DNA of 64,000 nucleotides, taken from positions 35,441 to 99,440 of the forward strand of contig JAXEDY010000005.1 in NCBI GenBank assembly GCA_034104345.1. Direction: 5' to 3'. Source of the DNA: HGM11416 sp034104345. Lineage in GTDB: Bacteria > Bacillota > Clostridia > Christensenellales > Borkfalkiaceae. Numbering within the stretch: position 1 is the first letter of the stretch; each line of letters begins with the position of its first letter. The translations under genes were made by a program, and so were the position numbers. Below, in pieces: positions 52,108-61,520 of the stretch. A model generated the notes under the pieces. The model had not been told where the DNA came from and ran no database searches. It worked only from the letters and a program-made list of their open reading frames with translations.

Positions 52108-53397
52108 TTAACTTTTTGCCAAAACTTTTTTAAGTTTTGCATATCTCGGCAAGCCGTTTTCAAGAGGCGCTTTCGCGTCGCCTTGAATTAAGGGCAGGGC
52201 ATAATTAATAAATTCGTCCGAAACGTAGGTTTCGTCGTTTATAATCCACTTCTGCGGAAAAACTTTAACCGCGTTTGCCGCAAGCGACAAATCGACCGTT
52301 TTATAGTTTATTTTATAGTTTTCGCACGCGCCGCAATCGTAACCGCCGCCTGCGTTTTTGCACCCGCAAGGCGTTTCGCGCTCGTAAATTATCATTTTGT
52401 CGGTTTCGCCGTTTACGGCAGCCAAAACCGCCGCCGCGCCCGCGTTAAACGCTTCGTCTACGTCGGCTTTCGAAGCGACGTGTGCCGAACAGCGTTGCAT
52501 AAGGCTTAATTCTATTCCGCGGGTTTTAAAGCCCGTGCGTTTTTTAACTATGCGCGAAAGGTTTGCGGCTATTCCGCCGAGTTGCGTATGACCGAAGCAA
52601 TCTTTAAAACTTGCCGACTGCGATTCGCAAAGCAAAACGCCGTTTTCGTCGTGCACCCCTTCGGATACAACTGCGACGCATTGCCCGTTGTTTTTGGCGC
52701 AAACGCGCTCGATATCCGTAACGAATTTATCAAGATCGAAAACGCTTTCGGGCAGGTATATAAGGTCGGGCGCAAGTCCGTTTACCCCCGCCAAAGCGCT
52801 TGCGGCGGTAAGCCAGCCCGCGTTTCTGCCCATGGTTTCGATAATGCAAACCGACGGCATATCATAAACTTTTACGTCGAGCGTAAGTTCCATAACCGTA
52901 GTCGCTATGTATTTAGCCGCCGAACCGAACCCGGGTGTGTGGTCGGTGCCGAAAAGGTCGTTGTCGATGGTTTTAGGCACTCCTATAACGTTGCAATCCC
53001 AACCCGAATGCTCGAAAAATTTCGAAATTTTGTTGCAGGTGTCCATGCTGTCGTTGCCGCCGTTATAGAAAAAAAAGCGCACGTCGTATTTTTTAAAAAC
53101 TTCTAAAAGCCTGTTGTAATCGGCAGGATCGACGTTAAAATCTTTAAGTTTATAGCGCACCGAGCCCAGCGCCGACGACGGCGTATATTTTAAAAGTTCT
53201 ATTTCTTCTGGGCTTTCTTTCGAAATATCGAAAAGACGTTCTTCTAAAACGCCCTTAATTCCGTAAGCCGCGCCGTAAACGTTGGTTATCTGCGGCTGTT
53301 TAAGCGCTTCGGTAAAAACGCCCGCCGCGCTCGCGTTTATAACGGCGGTAGGCCCGCCCGATTGCGCGAAAATACACGCGCCCTTTAAATTTTTCAT
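52108..53397 (-). CDS. pfp: pyrophosphate--fructose 6-phosphate 1-phosphotransferase
   Basis: 429 aa PPi-dependent phosphofructokinase. GGNDSMDT (113-120) has the Asp that marks PPi use in place of the ATP enzyme's Gly, and PKTIDND (141-147) has the Lys typical of PPi types; ETMGRNAGW matches. Reversible in glycolysis. Lies 188 bp downstream of pfkA on the same strand. Confidence 0.95.
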   Translation of the reverse strand: MKNLKGACIFAQSGGPTAVINASAAGVFTEALKQPQITNVYGAAYGIKGVLEERLFDISKESPEEIELLKYTPSSALGSVRYKLKDFNVDPADYNRLLEVFKKYDVRFFFYNGGNDSMDTCNKISKFFEHSGWDCNVIGVPKTIDNDLFGTDHTPGFGSAAKYIATTVMELTLDVKVYDMPSVCIIETMGRNAGWLTAASALAGVNGLAPDLIYLPESVFDLDKFVTDIERVCAKNNGQCVAVVSEGVHDENGVLLCESQSASFKDCFGHTQLGGIAANLSRIVKKRTGFKTRGIELSLMQRCSAHVASKADVDEAFNAGAAAVLAAVNGETDKMIIYERETPCGCKNAGGGYDCGACENYKINYKTVDLSLAANAVKVFPQKWIINDETYVSDEFINYALPLIQGDAKAPLENGLPRYAKLKKVLAKS

Positions 53398-53585
53398 CTG
53401 TATTCTCCGAAAACTCGATTCTTAAACGAACTAAATCGCTTATAATCAAAACGTTTATAGCAAAATTAAAATAGTTTACAATAAATTCGCCTTCTGCCGA
53501 AAAACCGGAAGAAGGCGGGAAGTGCGTTTTTCTTTACCGCAAATTGCCGCAGCCTAACTTTCAGCGGCTTAACTTATAAAATAAA

Positions 53586-54545
53586 TTAAAGGCTTAAAGC
53601 GTGAGCAATGTCGTAAAGTTCTTTGTTGAAGTGGCGTTTAAGAGACAAAGCGTCGTCGATGTTTTGGTCGATAATGTGGTTATCTTTAATGCCGATAACG
53701 CGGTTGGTCTGACCTTCTTCGATAAGTTCGACCGCGCGAACGCCGAAACGAGCCGCAAGCACTCTGTCCTGCATCGAAGGCGCGCCGCCGCGCTGAATGT
53801 GGCCGAGTATGGTCGAGCGAACGCAAATGCCTTCTTTGGTAAGACGTTGTTCGATGGTGTTAACGTCGCCCGCGCCTTCGGCTACGATTATAAAGTTCGA
53901 AGTTTTGCCGCGTTTTTGGCTGGCAACGATATTTTGGGTGATTTCTTCGAGATCGTAAGGCACTTCGGGAACGAGCGCGTATTCTGCGCCGCCCGAAATG
54001 GCGGAATAAAGCGCGATATCGCCGCAGTTTCTGCCCATAACCTGCAAAATGCTTACGCGGTCGTGCGAAGTCATGGTGTCGCGCAGAGCGTTAATCGCCC
54101 ACAAAACGGTGTTTACCGCCGTGTCGAATCCCAAAGTAAAATCGGTGTATGGAAGGTCGTTATCGATAGTTCCGGGGATACCCACGACTTTAATGCCGTT
54201 TTCGTTCGACAAAAGTTGAGCGCCGTGGAACGAGCCGTCGCCGCCGATAACTATAAGGTTTTCGATACCGCGCGAGCGCAGGTTGTCCGCCGCGATTTTA
54301 CGGTATTTCGGGTCTTTGAATTCGACCGAGCGTGCGGTGTGCAAAATCGTGCCGCCGCGCTGAATAATATCCGAAACCGAACGCGAGTTCATTTCGATAA
54401 GATTGTTTTCGATAAGTCCTTTATAGCCTCTGTCTACCCCGAATACGTCGAATCCCTTATAAAGGGCGTATCTTACGCATGCTCTGATGCAGGCGTTCAT
54501 TCCCGGCGAGTCGCCGCCGCTTGTTAAAATAGCGATTTTTGCCAT
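53586..54545 (-). CDS. pfkA: ATP-dependent 6-phosphofructokinase
   Basis: 319 aa. GGDGS (101-105) with Gly at the nucleotide-deciding position and PGTIDND (124-130) mark the ATP form. MGRNCGDIA and GHIQRGG are family motifs. Has its own promoter and RBS (AAGGAGAAAT). Confidence 0.97.
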   Translation of the reverse strand: MAKIAILTSGGDSPGMNACIRACVRYALYKGFDVFGVDRGYKGLIENNLIEMNSRSVSDIIQRGGTILHTARSVEFKDPKYRKIAADNLRSRGIENLIVIGGDGSFHGAQLLSNENGIKVVGIPGTIDNDLPYTDFTLGFDTAVNTVLWAINALRDTMTSHDRVSILQVMGRNCGDIALYSAISGGAEYALVPEVPYDLEEITQNIVASQKRGKTSNFIIVAEGAGDVNTIEQRLTKEGICVRSTILGHIQRGGAPSMQDRVLAARFGVRAVELIEEGQTNRVIGIKDNHIIDQNIDDALSLKRHFNKELYDIAHALSL

Positions 54546-54598
54546 TTTTTATTTCTCCTTATGTAAATAGTTCGTAAAATATCTTGTTTGCTTATACT

Positions 54599-54627
54599 AT
54601 TATAACAAATAAAAATTTAAATATCCA
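54599..54627 (-). promoter_or_regulatory. pfkA promoter
   Basis: Minus strand: -35 TGGATA (54622-54627), 17 bp, -10 TATAAT (54599-54604). Confidence 0.65.
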
Positions 54628-54664
54628 CTATTTTTTCGGCTTACAAAAAATTAAAAAAAATCTA

Positions 54665-54693
54665 TTGAATTTTTTTGCGAAAAATGCTATACT
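54665..54693 (+). promoter_or_regulatory. deo operon promoter
   Basis: -35 TTGAAT (54665-54670), 17 bp, -10 TATACT (54688-54693), divergent from the pfkA promoter. No clear operator is evident. Confidence 0.7.
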
Positions 54694-54731
54694 GTATATA
54701 GATACAAAAATCAGGTTGAAACGGTGAAAAA

Positions 54732-55451
54732 ATGAACGATAATATAAAAACCTGCGATAAAAACGAAACAAGGGGCGATTTTGCGGCTTCGTCGCTTTCC
54801 GTCGCCGAAATAATTAAAAGATGCGACCACACCTTTTTAAAAGTTACCGCAACGAAAAATGATATTTTTAAAACGATAAACCAAGGAATAAAATATAGCG
54901 CGGCTTCGGTGTGTATTCCGCCGAGCTATGTTAAAAGCGCCTTCGATTATGCGAAAGGGCGCATTAAAATATGCACGGTTATAGGCTTTCCGAGCGGCTA
55001 TTCTACCACGGCAAGCAAGGTTTTCGAAGCGGACGAAGCGGCTAAAAACGGCGCCGACGAAATAGATATGGTTATAAACGTGGGTGAACTTAAAGCAAAA
55101 AATTACGACTACGTTTTAAACGAAATAAAGGCGGTTAAAGCGGCGTGCGGCGGCAAAATTTTAAAGGTGATTATCGAAACTTGCCTTTTAACCGACGACG
55201 AAAAAATAAAAGCGTGCGAGCTCGTGTCGGCGGCAAAAGCCGATTTTATAAAAACTTCCACGGGGTTTTCTACTGCGGGCGCTACCGTTGCCGACGTAAA
55301 ACTTATGCGCCGCTATTGCGATAAAAACGTAAAAATAAAGGCGGCGGGCGGTATAGCAAGCATCGACCAAGCGCGCGAATTTTTGCTTGCGGGGGCCGAT
55401 AGAATAGGCTCAAGCAGGCTTATAAAAGAAGCAGAAGAAAAGGGTTTATAA
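54732..55451 (+). CDS. deoC: deoxyribose-phosphate aldolase
   Basis: 239 aa class I aldolase that splits deoxyribose 5-phosphate to acetaldehyde and glyceraldehyde 3-phosphate. Schiff-base Lys K174 in ADFIKTSTGF; D112 in EIDMVINVG; K in KIKAAGGIAS. There is a 20-residue polar N-terminal extension. Confidence 0.96.
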   Translation: MNDNIKTCDKNETRGDFAASSLSVAEIIKRCDHTFLKVTATKNDIFKTINQGIKYSAASVCIPPSYVKSAFDYAKGRIKICTVIGFPSGYSTTASKVFEADEAAKNGADEIDMVINVGELKAKNYDYVLNEIKAVKAACGGKILKVIIETCLLTDDEKIKACELVSAAKADFIKTSTGFSTAGATVADVKLMRRYCDKNVKIKAAGGIASIDQAREFLLAGADRIGSSRLIKEAEEKGL

Positions 55452-55490
55452 AATTTTTGCGGGTTTGTCTGCGGTAGATAATTTTACGGT

Positions 55491-55530
55491 GAAAACCGCG
55501 ATAATCGATCTATAGCCCTATATTTTTAAA
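55491..55530 (-). repeat. dispersed intergenic repeat, copy J
   Basis: Minus strand: AGGGCTATAGATCG then ATTATCGCGGTTTTC, aligning with copy G. 31 bp upstream of deoD, inverted with respect to it. Confidence 0.7.
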
Positions 55531-55560
55531 GTGTAACTTACAATTAACGGGTGAAAATTT

Positions 55561-56319
55561 ATGAAAAAAGATATAAAAGATAACGTAAAAAACGACGAAA
55601 AGAACGCGCATTTTCCAACGCCGCATATCGAAGCAAAGGCGGGCGATTTTGCAAACACGGTTATAATGCCGGGGGATCCGCTCAGGGCAAAATATATTGC
55701 CGAAAACTTTTTGCAAAACGCAAAACTTATAAATTCGGTGCGCGGAATAAACGGCTATACCGGCGAATATAACGGAAAGCGCGTTTCGGTTATGGCTTCC
55801 GGAATGGGTCAACCGTCGATAGGCATTTATTCTTATGAACTTTTTAATTTTTACGACGTTAACTGTATAATCCGCGCGGGTTCGTGCGGCGGCTATTCCG
55901 AAAAATTACACGTCCGCGATATTGTGCTTGCGCAGGGAGCATGCACCGACGGCAATTTCGCTTCGCAATTCAAACTTAACGGCACGTTCTGCCCGATAGC
56001 CGACTTTTCGCTTTTGTTAAAAGCCGCAAGCGTTTGCGAAAAATATAAAATTGATTATAAGGCGGGCAACGTTTTATCGAGCGACGTTTTTTATTCGGAC
56101 AGCCCGAACGATTATTTAAATTGGGTAAAAATGGGCGTTTTGGGCGTAGAAATGGAATCTGCGGCTCTTTATATGAACGCGGCGCGCGCCGGCAAAAAGG
56201 CTATTTGCATTTTAACCGTAAGCGATTCGTTCGTTTATAAAAACGAAAATTTAAGTTCGAAAGAGCGCGAACGTTCGTTTAACGATATGATTAAAATCGC
56301 GCTCGAAACCGCCGAATAA
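55561..56319 (+). CDS. deoD: purine-nucleoside phosphorylase (DeoD type)
   Basis: 252 aa. Phosphorolysis of purine (deoxy)nucleosides. PGDPLRAKYIAENF, SGMGQPSIGIYSYEL, RAGSCGGY and GVEMESAALY are DeoD signatures, and the Asp in TVSDSF is the catalytic acid. A charged N-terminal extension of about 17 residues precedes the core. Confidence 0.97.
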   Translation: MKKDIKDNVKNDEKNAHFPTPHIEAKAGDFANTVIMPGDPLRAKYIAENFLQNAKLINSVRGINGYTGEYNGKRVSVMASGMGQPSIGIYSYELFNFYDVNCIIRAGSCGGYSEKLHVRDIVLAQGACTDGNFASQFKLNGTFCPIADFSLLLKAASVCEKYKIDYKAGNVLSSDVFYSDSPNDYLNWVKMGVLGVEMESAALYMNAARAGKKAICILTVSDSFVYKNENLSSKERERSFNDMIKIALETAE

Positions 56320-56384
56320 AAACAGTAGATGCGTAATTAGGTTGAAACGGGCGGCTAAACAGCGCCGAAAATAAAATAAGCGGG

Positions 56385-56414
56385 GGTATAAGCCCGTTAA
56401 CGGCACTTTTGCGC
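56385..56414 (+). repeat. dispersed intergenic repeat, copy D
   Basis: GGTATAAGCCCGTTAACGG then CACTTTTGCGC, 65 bp before deoB. Confidence 0.8.
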
Positions 56415-56478
56415 GGCAATCAACATAATAATTCGTATAAAAAACGACTAAAATTTATAGTTTAAAAAAAAACAAAAT

Positions 56479-57675
56479 ATGAAAAAAAACGGCATCGAAT
56501 TAACCGATAATTTTAGAAAGAGGGTTTTTATAATAGTACTCGATAGTTTCGGCATAGGCGAAGCGCCCGACGCAAACTTTTACGGCGACGAAGGAAGCAA
56601 CACCCTTGCCGCTGTCAGAAACCTTAAAGAATTTAACTGCCCTAATTTAAAAAATTCAGGGCTGTTCAATATCGACGGAACGGGCGGCGGGGTAGAAAAT
56701 CCCTCGGGGTGCTATTGCAGATTGCAAGAACTTTCAAAGGGGAAAGATACAACCACGGGGCATTGGGAAATGGCGGGGCTCGTTTTAAAAAAACCTTTTC
56801 CCATTTATCCGAACGGTTTTCCGCAGGAAATTATAAACGAATTCGAAAAACAAACGGGCGTAAAAACGCTGTGCAACAAGCCTTTTTCGGGCACCGAAGT
56901 TATAAAGGTTTACGGCGAAAAAAGCATAAAAGAAAAGGCGCTTATAGTTTACACTTCGGCAGACAGCGTGTTTCAGATAGCCGCGCACGAAAGCGTGTTC
57001 CCGCCCGAAAAACTTTACGAATATTGCCGCATCGCACGCAATATTTTGTGCGGAGAACACGGCGTGGGCAGGGTTATAGCGCGTCCGTTTGCGGGCGAAT
57101 ATCCCTTTTTTCGCACTCCGCGCCGCCACGATTTTTCGCTTACTCCGCCGAAAGAAACCATGCTTAACTTGCTTTTTGGCGCGGGTTACGACGTTATATC
57201 GGTCGGCAAAATCAAAGATATTTTTGCGGGCAACGGCATAACCGAAGCGGTTGCTTCAACTAATAACGACGATGGAATGAAAGCGGCTTTATCGCTTATA
57301 AAATGCGATTTTAGCGGGTTGTGCTTTATAAATTTAGTCGATTTCGATATGATTTACGGGCACCGAAACGATTGTGCGGGTTATGCGCGCGCGCTTACTT
57401 CGTTCGATGAAAAACTCGGCGAATTTTTGCCGCTTTTAAAACAAAACGACTTGCTTATAATAACCGCCGATCACGGGTGCGATCCGTCTACTCCGTCGAC
57501 CGATCATTCGCGCGAATACGTTCCGATGATAGCGCTCGGCAAAAATTTGAAAAGCGGCGTAAACTTGGGAACAAGAAAGGGATTTTGCGATATTTCTGCA
57601 ACCGTTTTAGAATATTTCGGATTGAAAAAAGGTCAAACGCAGGGCAATTCGTTTTTAAATAAAATCGAAAAATAG
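56479..57675 (+). CDS. deoB: phosphopentomutase
   Basis: 398 aa alkaline-phosphatase-superfamily enzyme that interconverts (deoxy)ribose 1- and 5-phosphate. Metal-binding LDSFGIGEAPDA, DTTTGHWEMAG (catalytic Thr), TADHGCDPSTPSTDHSREYVP. It links deoD/pdp products to deoC. Confidence 0.97.
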   Translation: MKKNGIELTDNFRKRVFIIVLDSFGIGEAPDANFYGDEGSNTLAAVRNLKEFNCPNLKNSGLFNIDGTGGGVENPSGCYCRLQELSKGKDTTTGHWEMAGLVLKKPFPIYPNGFPQEIINEFEKQTGVKTLCNKPFSGTEVIKVYGEKSIKEKALIVYTSADSVFQIAAHESVFPPEKLYEYCRIARNILCGEHGVGRVIARPFAGEYPFFRTPRRHDFSLTPPKETMLNLLFGAGYDVISVGKIKDIFAGNGITEAVASTNNDDGMKAALSLIKCDFSGLCFINLVDFDMIYGHRNDCAGYARALTSFDEKLGEFLPLLKQNDLLIITADHGCDPSTPSTDHSREYVPMIALGKNLKSGVNLGTRKGFCDISATVLEYFGLKKGQTQGNSFLNKIEK

Positions 57676-57766
57676 CGTTTTTTACAACGATTTAAGGGGT
57701 AATACGGTAACGAATAAGGCTTTTCGTTCGGCGTTTTGCCGTGCGTCGGCTGAAAAAGGAGCGGAT

Positions 57767-59137
57767 ATGCGCGCTTACGACATTATAGAAAAAAAGAAAA
57801 ACGGCGTTGCTTTAAGCCGCGACGAAATATATTTTTTTATAAACGGCTACGTTTCGGGCGAAATTCCCGAATATCAGGCTTCGGCATTTTTAATGGCGGT
57901 CTGCATTAACGGAATGACCGAAAGAGAAACGGCGTTTTTAACTTACGCCATACGCGATTCGGGCGAAAAAATAGACTTTTCGCGCATTAAAGGCGTTAAA
58001 GCCGATAAACATTCTACGGGAGGCGTTGGAGACAAAACCAGCCTTATCGTTGCGCCCGTCGTCGCTTCGCTTGGGCTAAAAGTCGCAAAAATGAGCGGGC
58101 GCGGGCTCGGTCATACGGGCGGAACGATAGATAAACTTGAGTCGATAGAAGGTTTTAATTGCTTTATTCCGCTTGAAAAGTTCGAAAAAACGGTAAACGA
58201 AACGGGGCTTGCAATCATCGGGCAAAGCGCCGACCTTGCTCCCGCCGACAAAAAGTTATACGCCCTGCGCGACGTAACCGCAACCATCGATTCGGTGCCC
58301 TTAATTGCTTCGAGCATTATGGGCAAAAAACTCGCCGTAAACGACGACTGCATTGTTTTAGACGTAAAAACGGGAAGCGGTGCCTTTATGAAAACGCTTG
58401 AAAAAAGCGAAGAATTGGCTTGCACAATGGTGAATATCGGCAAAAACGCGGGCAAAAAAATTGCCGCTTTGATAACGGATATGAGCGCACCGCTCGGCAG
58501 GGCAGTAGGTAATTCGCTCGAAATTATCGAAGCGATAAAGGTTTTAAACGGAGAAACTCTTTGCGGTTTTGGTTCGAGGGTTTCGGCGGAAGTATCGGGT
58601 GAAAATACCGCAAACGGACAGCAGACGTTTGACGATTTAACCGAACTTTGCGTTTCGCTTGCCGCAAAAATTTACGATTTAAGTGAAAATTGCGGAGAAA
58701 TAAAAGCGAGAGAAAAAGTTATTTACGCGATTAAAAGCGGAAAAGCAAAGCAAAAATTCAAAGAAATGATAAAGGCGCAGGGCGGAAACGAAAACTGCGT
58801 TTGCGATCTTTCGCTTTTTACCCCCGCATTACACAGCGCCGAAGTTTTAAGCGATAAAAGCGGTTTTATAACCGAAACCGACGCGCTTTGTTACGGCAAC
58901 GCGGCTTTTGTTCTTGGCGCGGGGCGGCAAAAATTAGGAGACAAAATAGATAAAACCGCAGGTGTTTATTTAAACAAAAAAATAGGCGAGCGCGTTGAAA
59001 AAGGAGAAAAAATAGCAACCCTTTATTCGAGCGTAACGAGCGATTTTTCGGCGGCGAAAAAACTCGTTTTAAACGGAATAAAAATATCGGAAAAGCCGCC
59101 CGAAAAAAAGAAAATAGTTTTGTCGGTTATCGGGTAG
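57767..59137 (+). CDS. pdp: pyrimidine-nucleoside phosphorylase
   Basis: 456 aa. Phosphorolysis of pyrimidine nucleosides. KADKHSTGGVGDKTSLIVAPVVA and MSGRGLGHTGGTIDKLESI are the family signatures. Could equally be labelled deoA. The last deo gene; the intergenic segment after it carries repeat E. Confidence 0.95.
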   Translation: MRAYDIIEKKKNGVALSRDEIYFFINGYVSGEIPEYQASAFLMAVCINGMTERETAFLTYAIRDSGEKIDFSRIKGVKADKHSTGGVGDKTSLIVAPVVASLGLKVAKMSGRGLGHTGGTIDKLESIEGFNCFIPLEKFEKTVNETGLAIIGQSADLAPADKKLYALRDVTATIDSVPLIASSIMGKKLAVNDDCIVLDVKTGSGAFMKTLEKSEELACTMVNIGKNAGKKIAALITDMSAPLGRAVGNSLEIIEAIKVLNGETLCGFGSRVSAEVSGENTANGQQTFDDLTELCVSLAAKIYDLSENCGEIKAREKVIYAIKSGKAKQKFKEMIKAQGGNENCVCDLSLFTPALHSAEVLSDKSGFITETDALCYGNAAFVLGAGRQKLGDKIDKTAGVYLNKKIGERVEKGEKIATLYSSVTSDFSAAKKLVLNGIKISEKPPEKKKIVLSVIG

Positions 59138-59167
59138 CAAAAAATAAAAAAAACAAAACAAAAATTA

Positions 59168-59203
59168 AAAAGTGCGGCTATAAGCCCGTTATCGGCACTT
59201 TTG
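59168..59203 (+). repeat. dispersed intergenic repeat, copy E (terminator-like)
   Basis: AAAAGTGCGGCTATAAG then CCCGTTATCGGCACTTTT; the AAAAGTGC/GCACTTTT arms form an 8-bp terminator-like stem. Lies 31 bp after pdp and 52 bp before the lipoprotein ATG. Confidence 0.8.
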
Positions 59204-59254
59204 CCGAAAAAATACGGGATTAAAAACGCAATAAAATATAAAGGAGTAAAAAAA

Positions 59255-60328
59255 ATGAAAAAACAAAGCGTAATCAAAAAACTTTTTGCTGTAATTTTGT
59301 GTGGTGCGGTGCTTTCGGCTATAGTTCCGTTTGCTGCTTGCGTTGTTCCCGACGCAACGACTATGGATAATATCACGGGAACTTACGAACTTACCGAAAG
59401 ACTTTACGGTCAGGATGAAAGCGGTCAGAAAATCGACGTAAAAGCGCGCGACGAAATCGAATCGTATCTCGTTATAAACGCGAACGGCCGCGGTTTCAGA
59501 ATTTACAAAGATAAGGACACGCCGATTTATTGCATCGAAGTAAAACTCGAATTCAATCCGAGCGACGAGGACCCGACCAAATATAAACACGTCAGCGTTT
59601 ATCTTGCGCCAAACGCCACAAGTTCGGTTATGCTTACGGTAAAGGGCGGCACGCACGAACTTAAATATTCGAACGAACAATGGCAATTCGGCTCGCATTT
59701 AACACTTAAAGCAAACACCATAACCTATAAGCGCATTTCAAGCGTAGACAATCTTAGTTTTATCGAGCAAAAACTCGGGCAAAAATTCACTTATGAAAAG
59801 TTTGAGCTTTTAAATTCGATGGGCTTTTATCGTGCGGAAAGTAAATTATACCGCGCAGAAAGCAATGCCGATAGCGTTGAAAGCGATTATATTTATTATT
59901 TTATCGATATAAAAAGCGCGGGCGCCAAGCAAGACGGCAGCATAATTTACGGGGCGGATATTTATTACGCGCTTAAATCCGACAAAACGCCGGTTAAAAA
60001 GTCAAACGTAGAAATTGCTTACGAAATTTCGGAAAACGAGGCGGTTAAATTCGTTATCGACGGCGAGACTTATAAAAAAGATAAAGGTTCGCTTGATAAA
60101 ACCGTTGTTATAAACGATGAAAATTACGAACTTTGGCTTTTTGATTACGGCTATCCCGAAAACGGAATCGATTCGGAAATCGCCCGTCTTATCGATGAAT
60201 ATAACGCAGCGAACCCCGAAACGCCCGATAGCCCCGATTCCGAAAACCAGACGGGCGATAATGCAGGCGACGAAACGAGCGGCGAAACGAGCGGCGAAGA
60301 GGGCGGGGCAAGCGAAACCCAGGCATAA
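59255..60328 (+). CDS. putative lipoprotein of unknown function
   Basis: 357 aa. N-terminal signal (KKLFAVILCGAVLSAIVPFAAC) with a possible lipobox FAAC at about 24-27, so it is probably anchored outside the membrane. The body is beta-rich with a repeated-looking Tyr/Asp pattern; no domain is recognised. The C-terminus is a disordered acidic tail encoded by repeated GACGAAACGAGCGGC-like codons. I start at ATG 59255 (RBS AAGGAGT); the upstream frame from 59201 runs out of repeat E. Confidence 0.75.
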   Translation: MKKQSVIKKLFAVILCGAVLSAIVPFAACVVPDATTMDNITGTYELTERLYGQDESGQKIDVKARDEIESYLVINANGRGFRIYKDKDTPIYCIEVKLEFNPSDEDPTKYKHVSVYLAPNATSSVMLTVKGGTHELKYSNEQWQFGSHLTLKANTITYKRISSVDNLSFIEQKLGQKFTYEKFELLNSMGFYRAESKLYRAESNADSVESDYIYYFIDIKSAGAKQDGSIIYGADIYYALKSDKTPVKKSNVEIAYEISENEAVKFVIDGETYKKDKGSLDKTVVINDENYELWLFDYGYPENGIDSEIARLIDEYNAANPETPDSPDSENQTGDNAGDETSGETSGEEGGASETQA

Positions 60329-60358
60329 TAAAATAACGTAATTGCTTTAAAGCAAACG

Positions 60359-60396
60359 AAAAACGCTTTCCGTGCTTTTTGCGGAAAGCGTTTTTT
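60359..60396. terminator. bidirectional terminator
   Basis: Perfect stem AAAAACGCTTTCCG / CGGAAAGCGTTTTT with a TGCTTTTTG loop; serves the lipoprotein gene (+) and ppa (-). Confidence 0.9.
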
Positions 60397-60416
60397 ATCA
60401 ACCTTTTTTAATTTCT

Positions 60417-60980
60417 TTAAACTTTTTGTTCGCCGCTGTTGCCCGAAAAAACTCCGAATTTTTTGTTATATGCGTCAATCGAATTTAAAATGGTTTGTTC
60501 GGTTTCTTCTTTGCCGCTTACTTCTTTAACGGCGGTTTCTTTGCCTTCAAGATTTTTATAAACGCTGAAAAAGTGGCGCATTTCGTCGAAAATGTGCGCG
60601 GGCACCTGCGAAATGTCGCTTATGTGATTATAGTTAGGGTCTTTAAAAGGCACGGCAATAATTTTTTCGTCGTTTCTGCCGTTATCTATCATCGAAATCA
60701 TGCCTATGGGGTGCGCGCGGCAAAGCGTAAGAGGCTCTAACGATTCGGAACATAAAAGCAAAACGTCGAGCGGATCGCCGTCGTCGCCCAAAGTGCGCGG
60801 AATAAATCCGTAGTTTGCGGGATAGTGCGTTGAAGTGTAGAGTATTCGGTCTAAAATTATATATCCCGTTTCTTTGTCGAGTTCGTATTTTTTCTTGCTG
60901 CCTTTGCTTATTTCTATAACGCAAATAAAATCTTCGGGCGTTATGCGCTTAGGCGATACGTCGTGCCATACGTTAGACAT
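60417..60980 (-). CDS. ppa: inorganic pyrophosphatase (family I)
   Basis: 187 aa. Hydrolyses PPi. Conserved KKYELDKETGYIILDRILYTSTHYPANYGFIPRT and the Asp cluster GDDGDPLDVLLL plus KDPNYNHISDI. RBS AAGGAGC. Co-existing with PPi-dependent PFK, which it would compete with for PPi. Confidence 0.95.
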   Translation of the reverse strand: MSNVWHDVSPKRITPEDFICVIEISKGSKKKYELDKETGYIILDRILYTSTHYPANYGFIPRTLGDDGDPLDVLLLCSESLEPLTLCRAHPIGMISMIDNGRNDEKIIAVPFKDPNYNHISDISQVPAHIFDEMRHFFSVYKNLEGKETAVKEVSGKEETEQTILNSIDAYNKKFGVFSGNSGEQKV

Positions 60981-61038
60981 TTGTTTCTTGCTCCTTTGCT
61001 TTTAATTCGTTTTTTGCCACTTTTCAAGCGGTAAAATC

Positions 61039-61067
61039 ATTATAACAAAAATCTTTTAGTTTATCAA
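61039..61067 (-). promoter_or_regulatory. ppa promoter
   Basis: Minus strand: -35 TTGATA (61062-61067), 17 bp, -10 TATAAT (61039-61044). Confidence 0.75.
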
Positions 61068-61098
61068 TCGTTTAATATTCAAACTTCTTTTAATTTTA

Positions 61099-61126
61099 TT
61101 GACAAAGCGCAAAATTTTAATAAAAT
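61099..61126 (+). promoter_or_regulatory. possible promoter in the AT-rich spacer
   Basis: -35 TTGACA (61099-61104), 16 bp, -10 TAAAAT (61121-61126). A TATAAT at 61267-61272 with weak -35 is a second candidate. The 61.08-61.5 kb stretch is about 80% AT and holds no gene I can support, so any transcript would be a leader for what lies at 61.5-62.4 kb. Confidence 0.45.
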
Positions 61127-61520
61127 ATATTTAAAAATAACAGCGATAAATATCGTGATATAACGTGCTTTTCGCAAGTTTTTAGGTTGCGGGATTAAAA
61201 TAAAAAAATATTTTCAAAATTTATAAAAAATATTAAAATTTACTTTCCTTTTTTAAAAACAAGTGATATAATATAAAACGTAAGAAAAAAATCAAAAGTT
61301 AGTTTAACCGTTTAAAAAAATAATTTTATGTTTTTCATGTTGCGTTTACGTTTCGGAAAATAAAAATATAGTTTTTTGCAGAAAGGTTTAAAAAATATAA
61401 AATAAAAAAATTTCAAAATTCGCAAATATTTATTGTTTTTGCTTTTCTTTTTTTTATAAATTAGTGCTATAACGTCAACTGATGACCATAACGGGGGCTG
61501 CAATTAAAAGAAGGGGATGG

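Noticed and set aside
53601..54527. A 308-codon plus-strand frame opposite pfkA
   Set aside because: Antisense shadow of a clear phosphofructokinase gene.
5781..59203. Possible CRISPR array among the many repeats
   Set aside because: Repeat copies are single, tens of kilobases apart or tandem without spacers; no cas genes.
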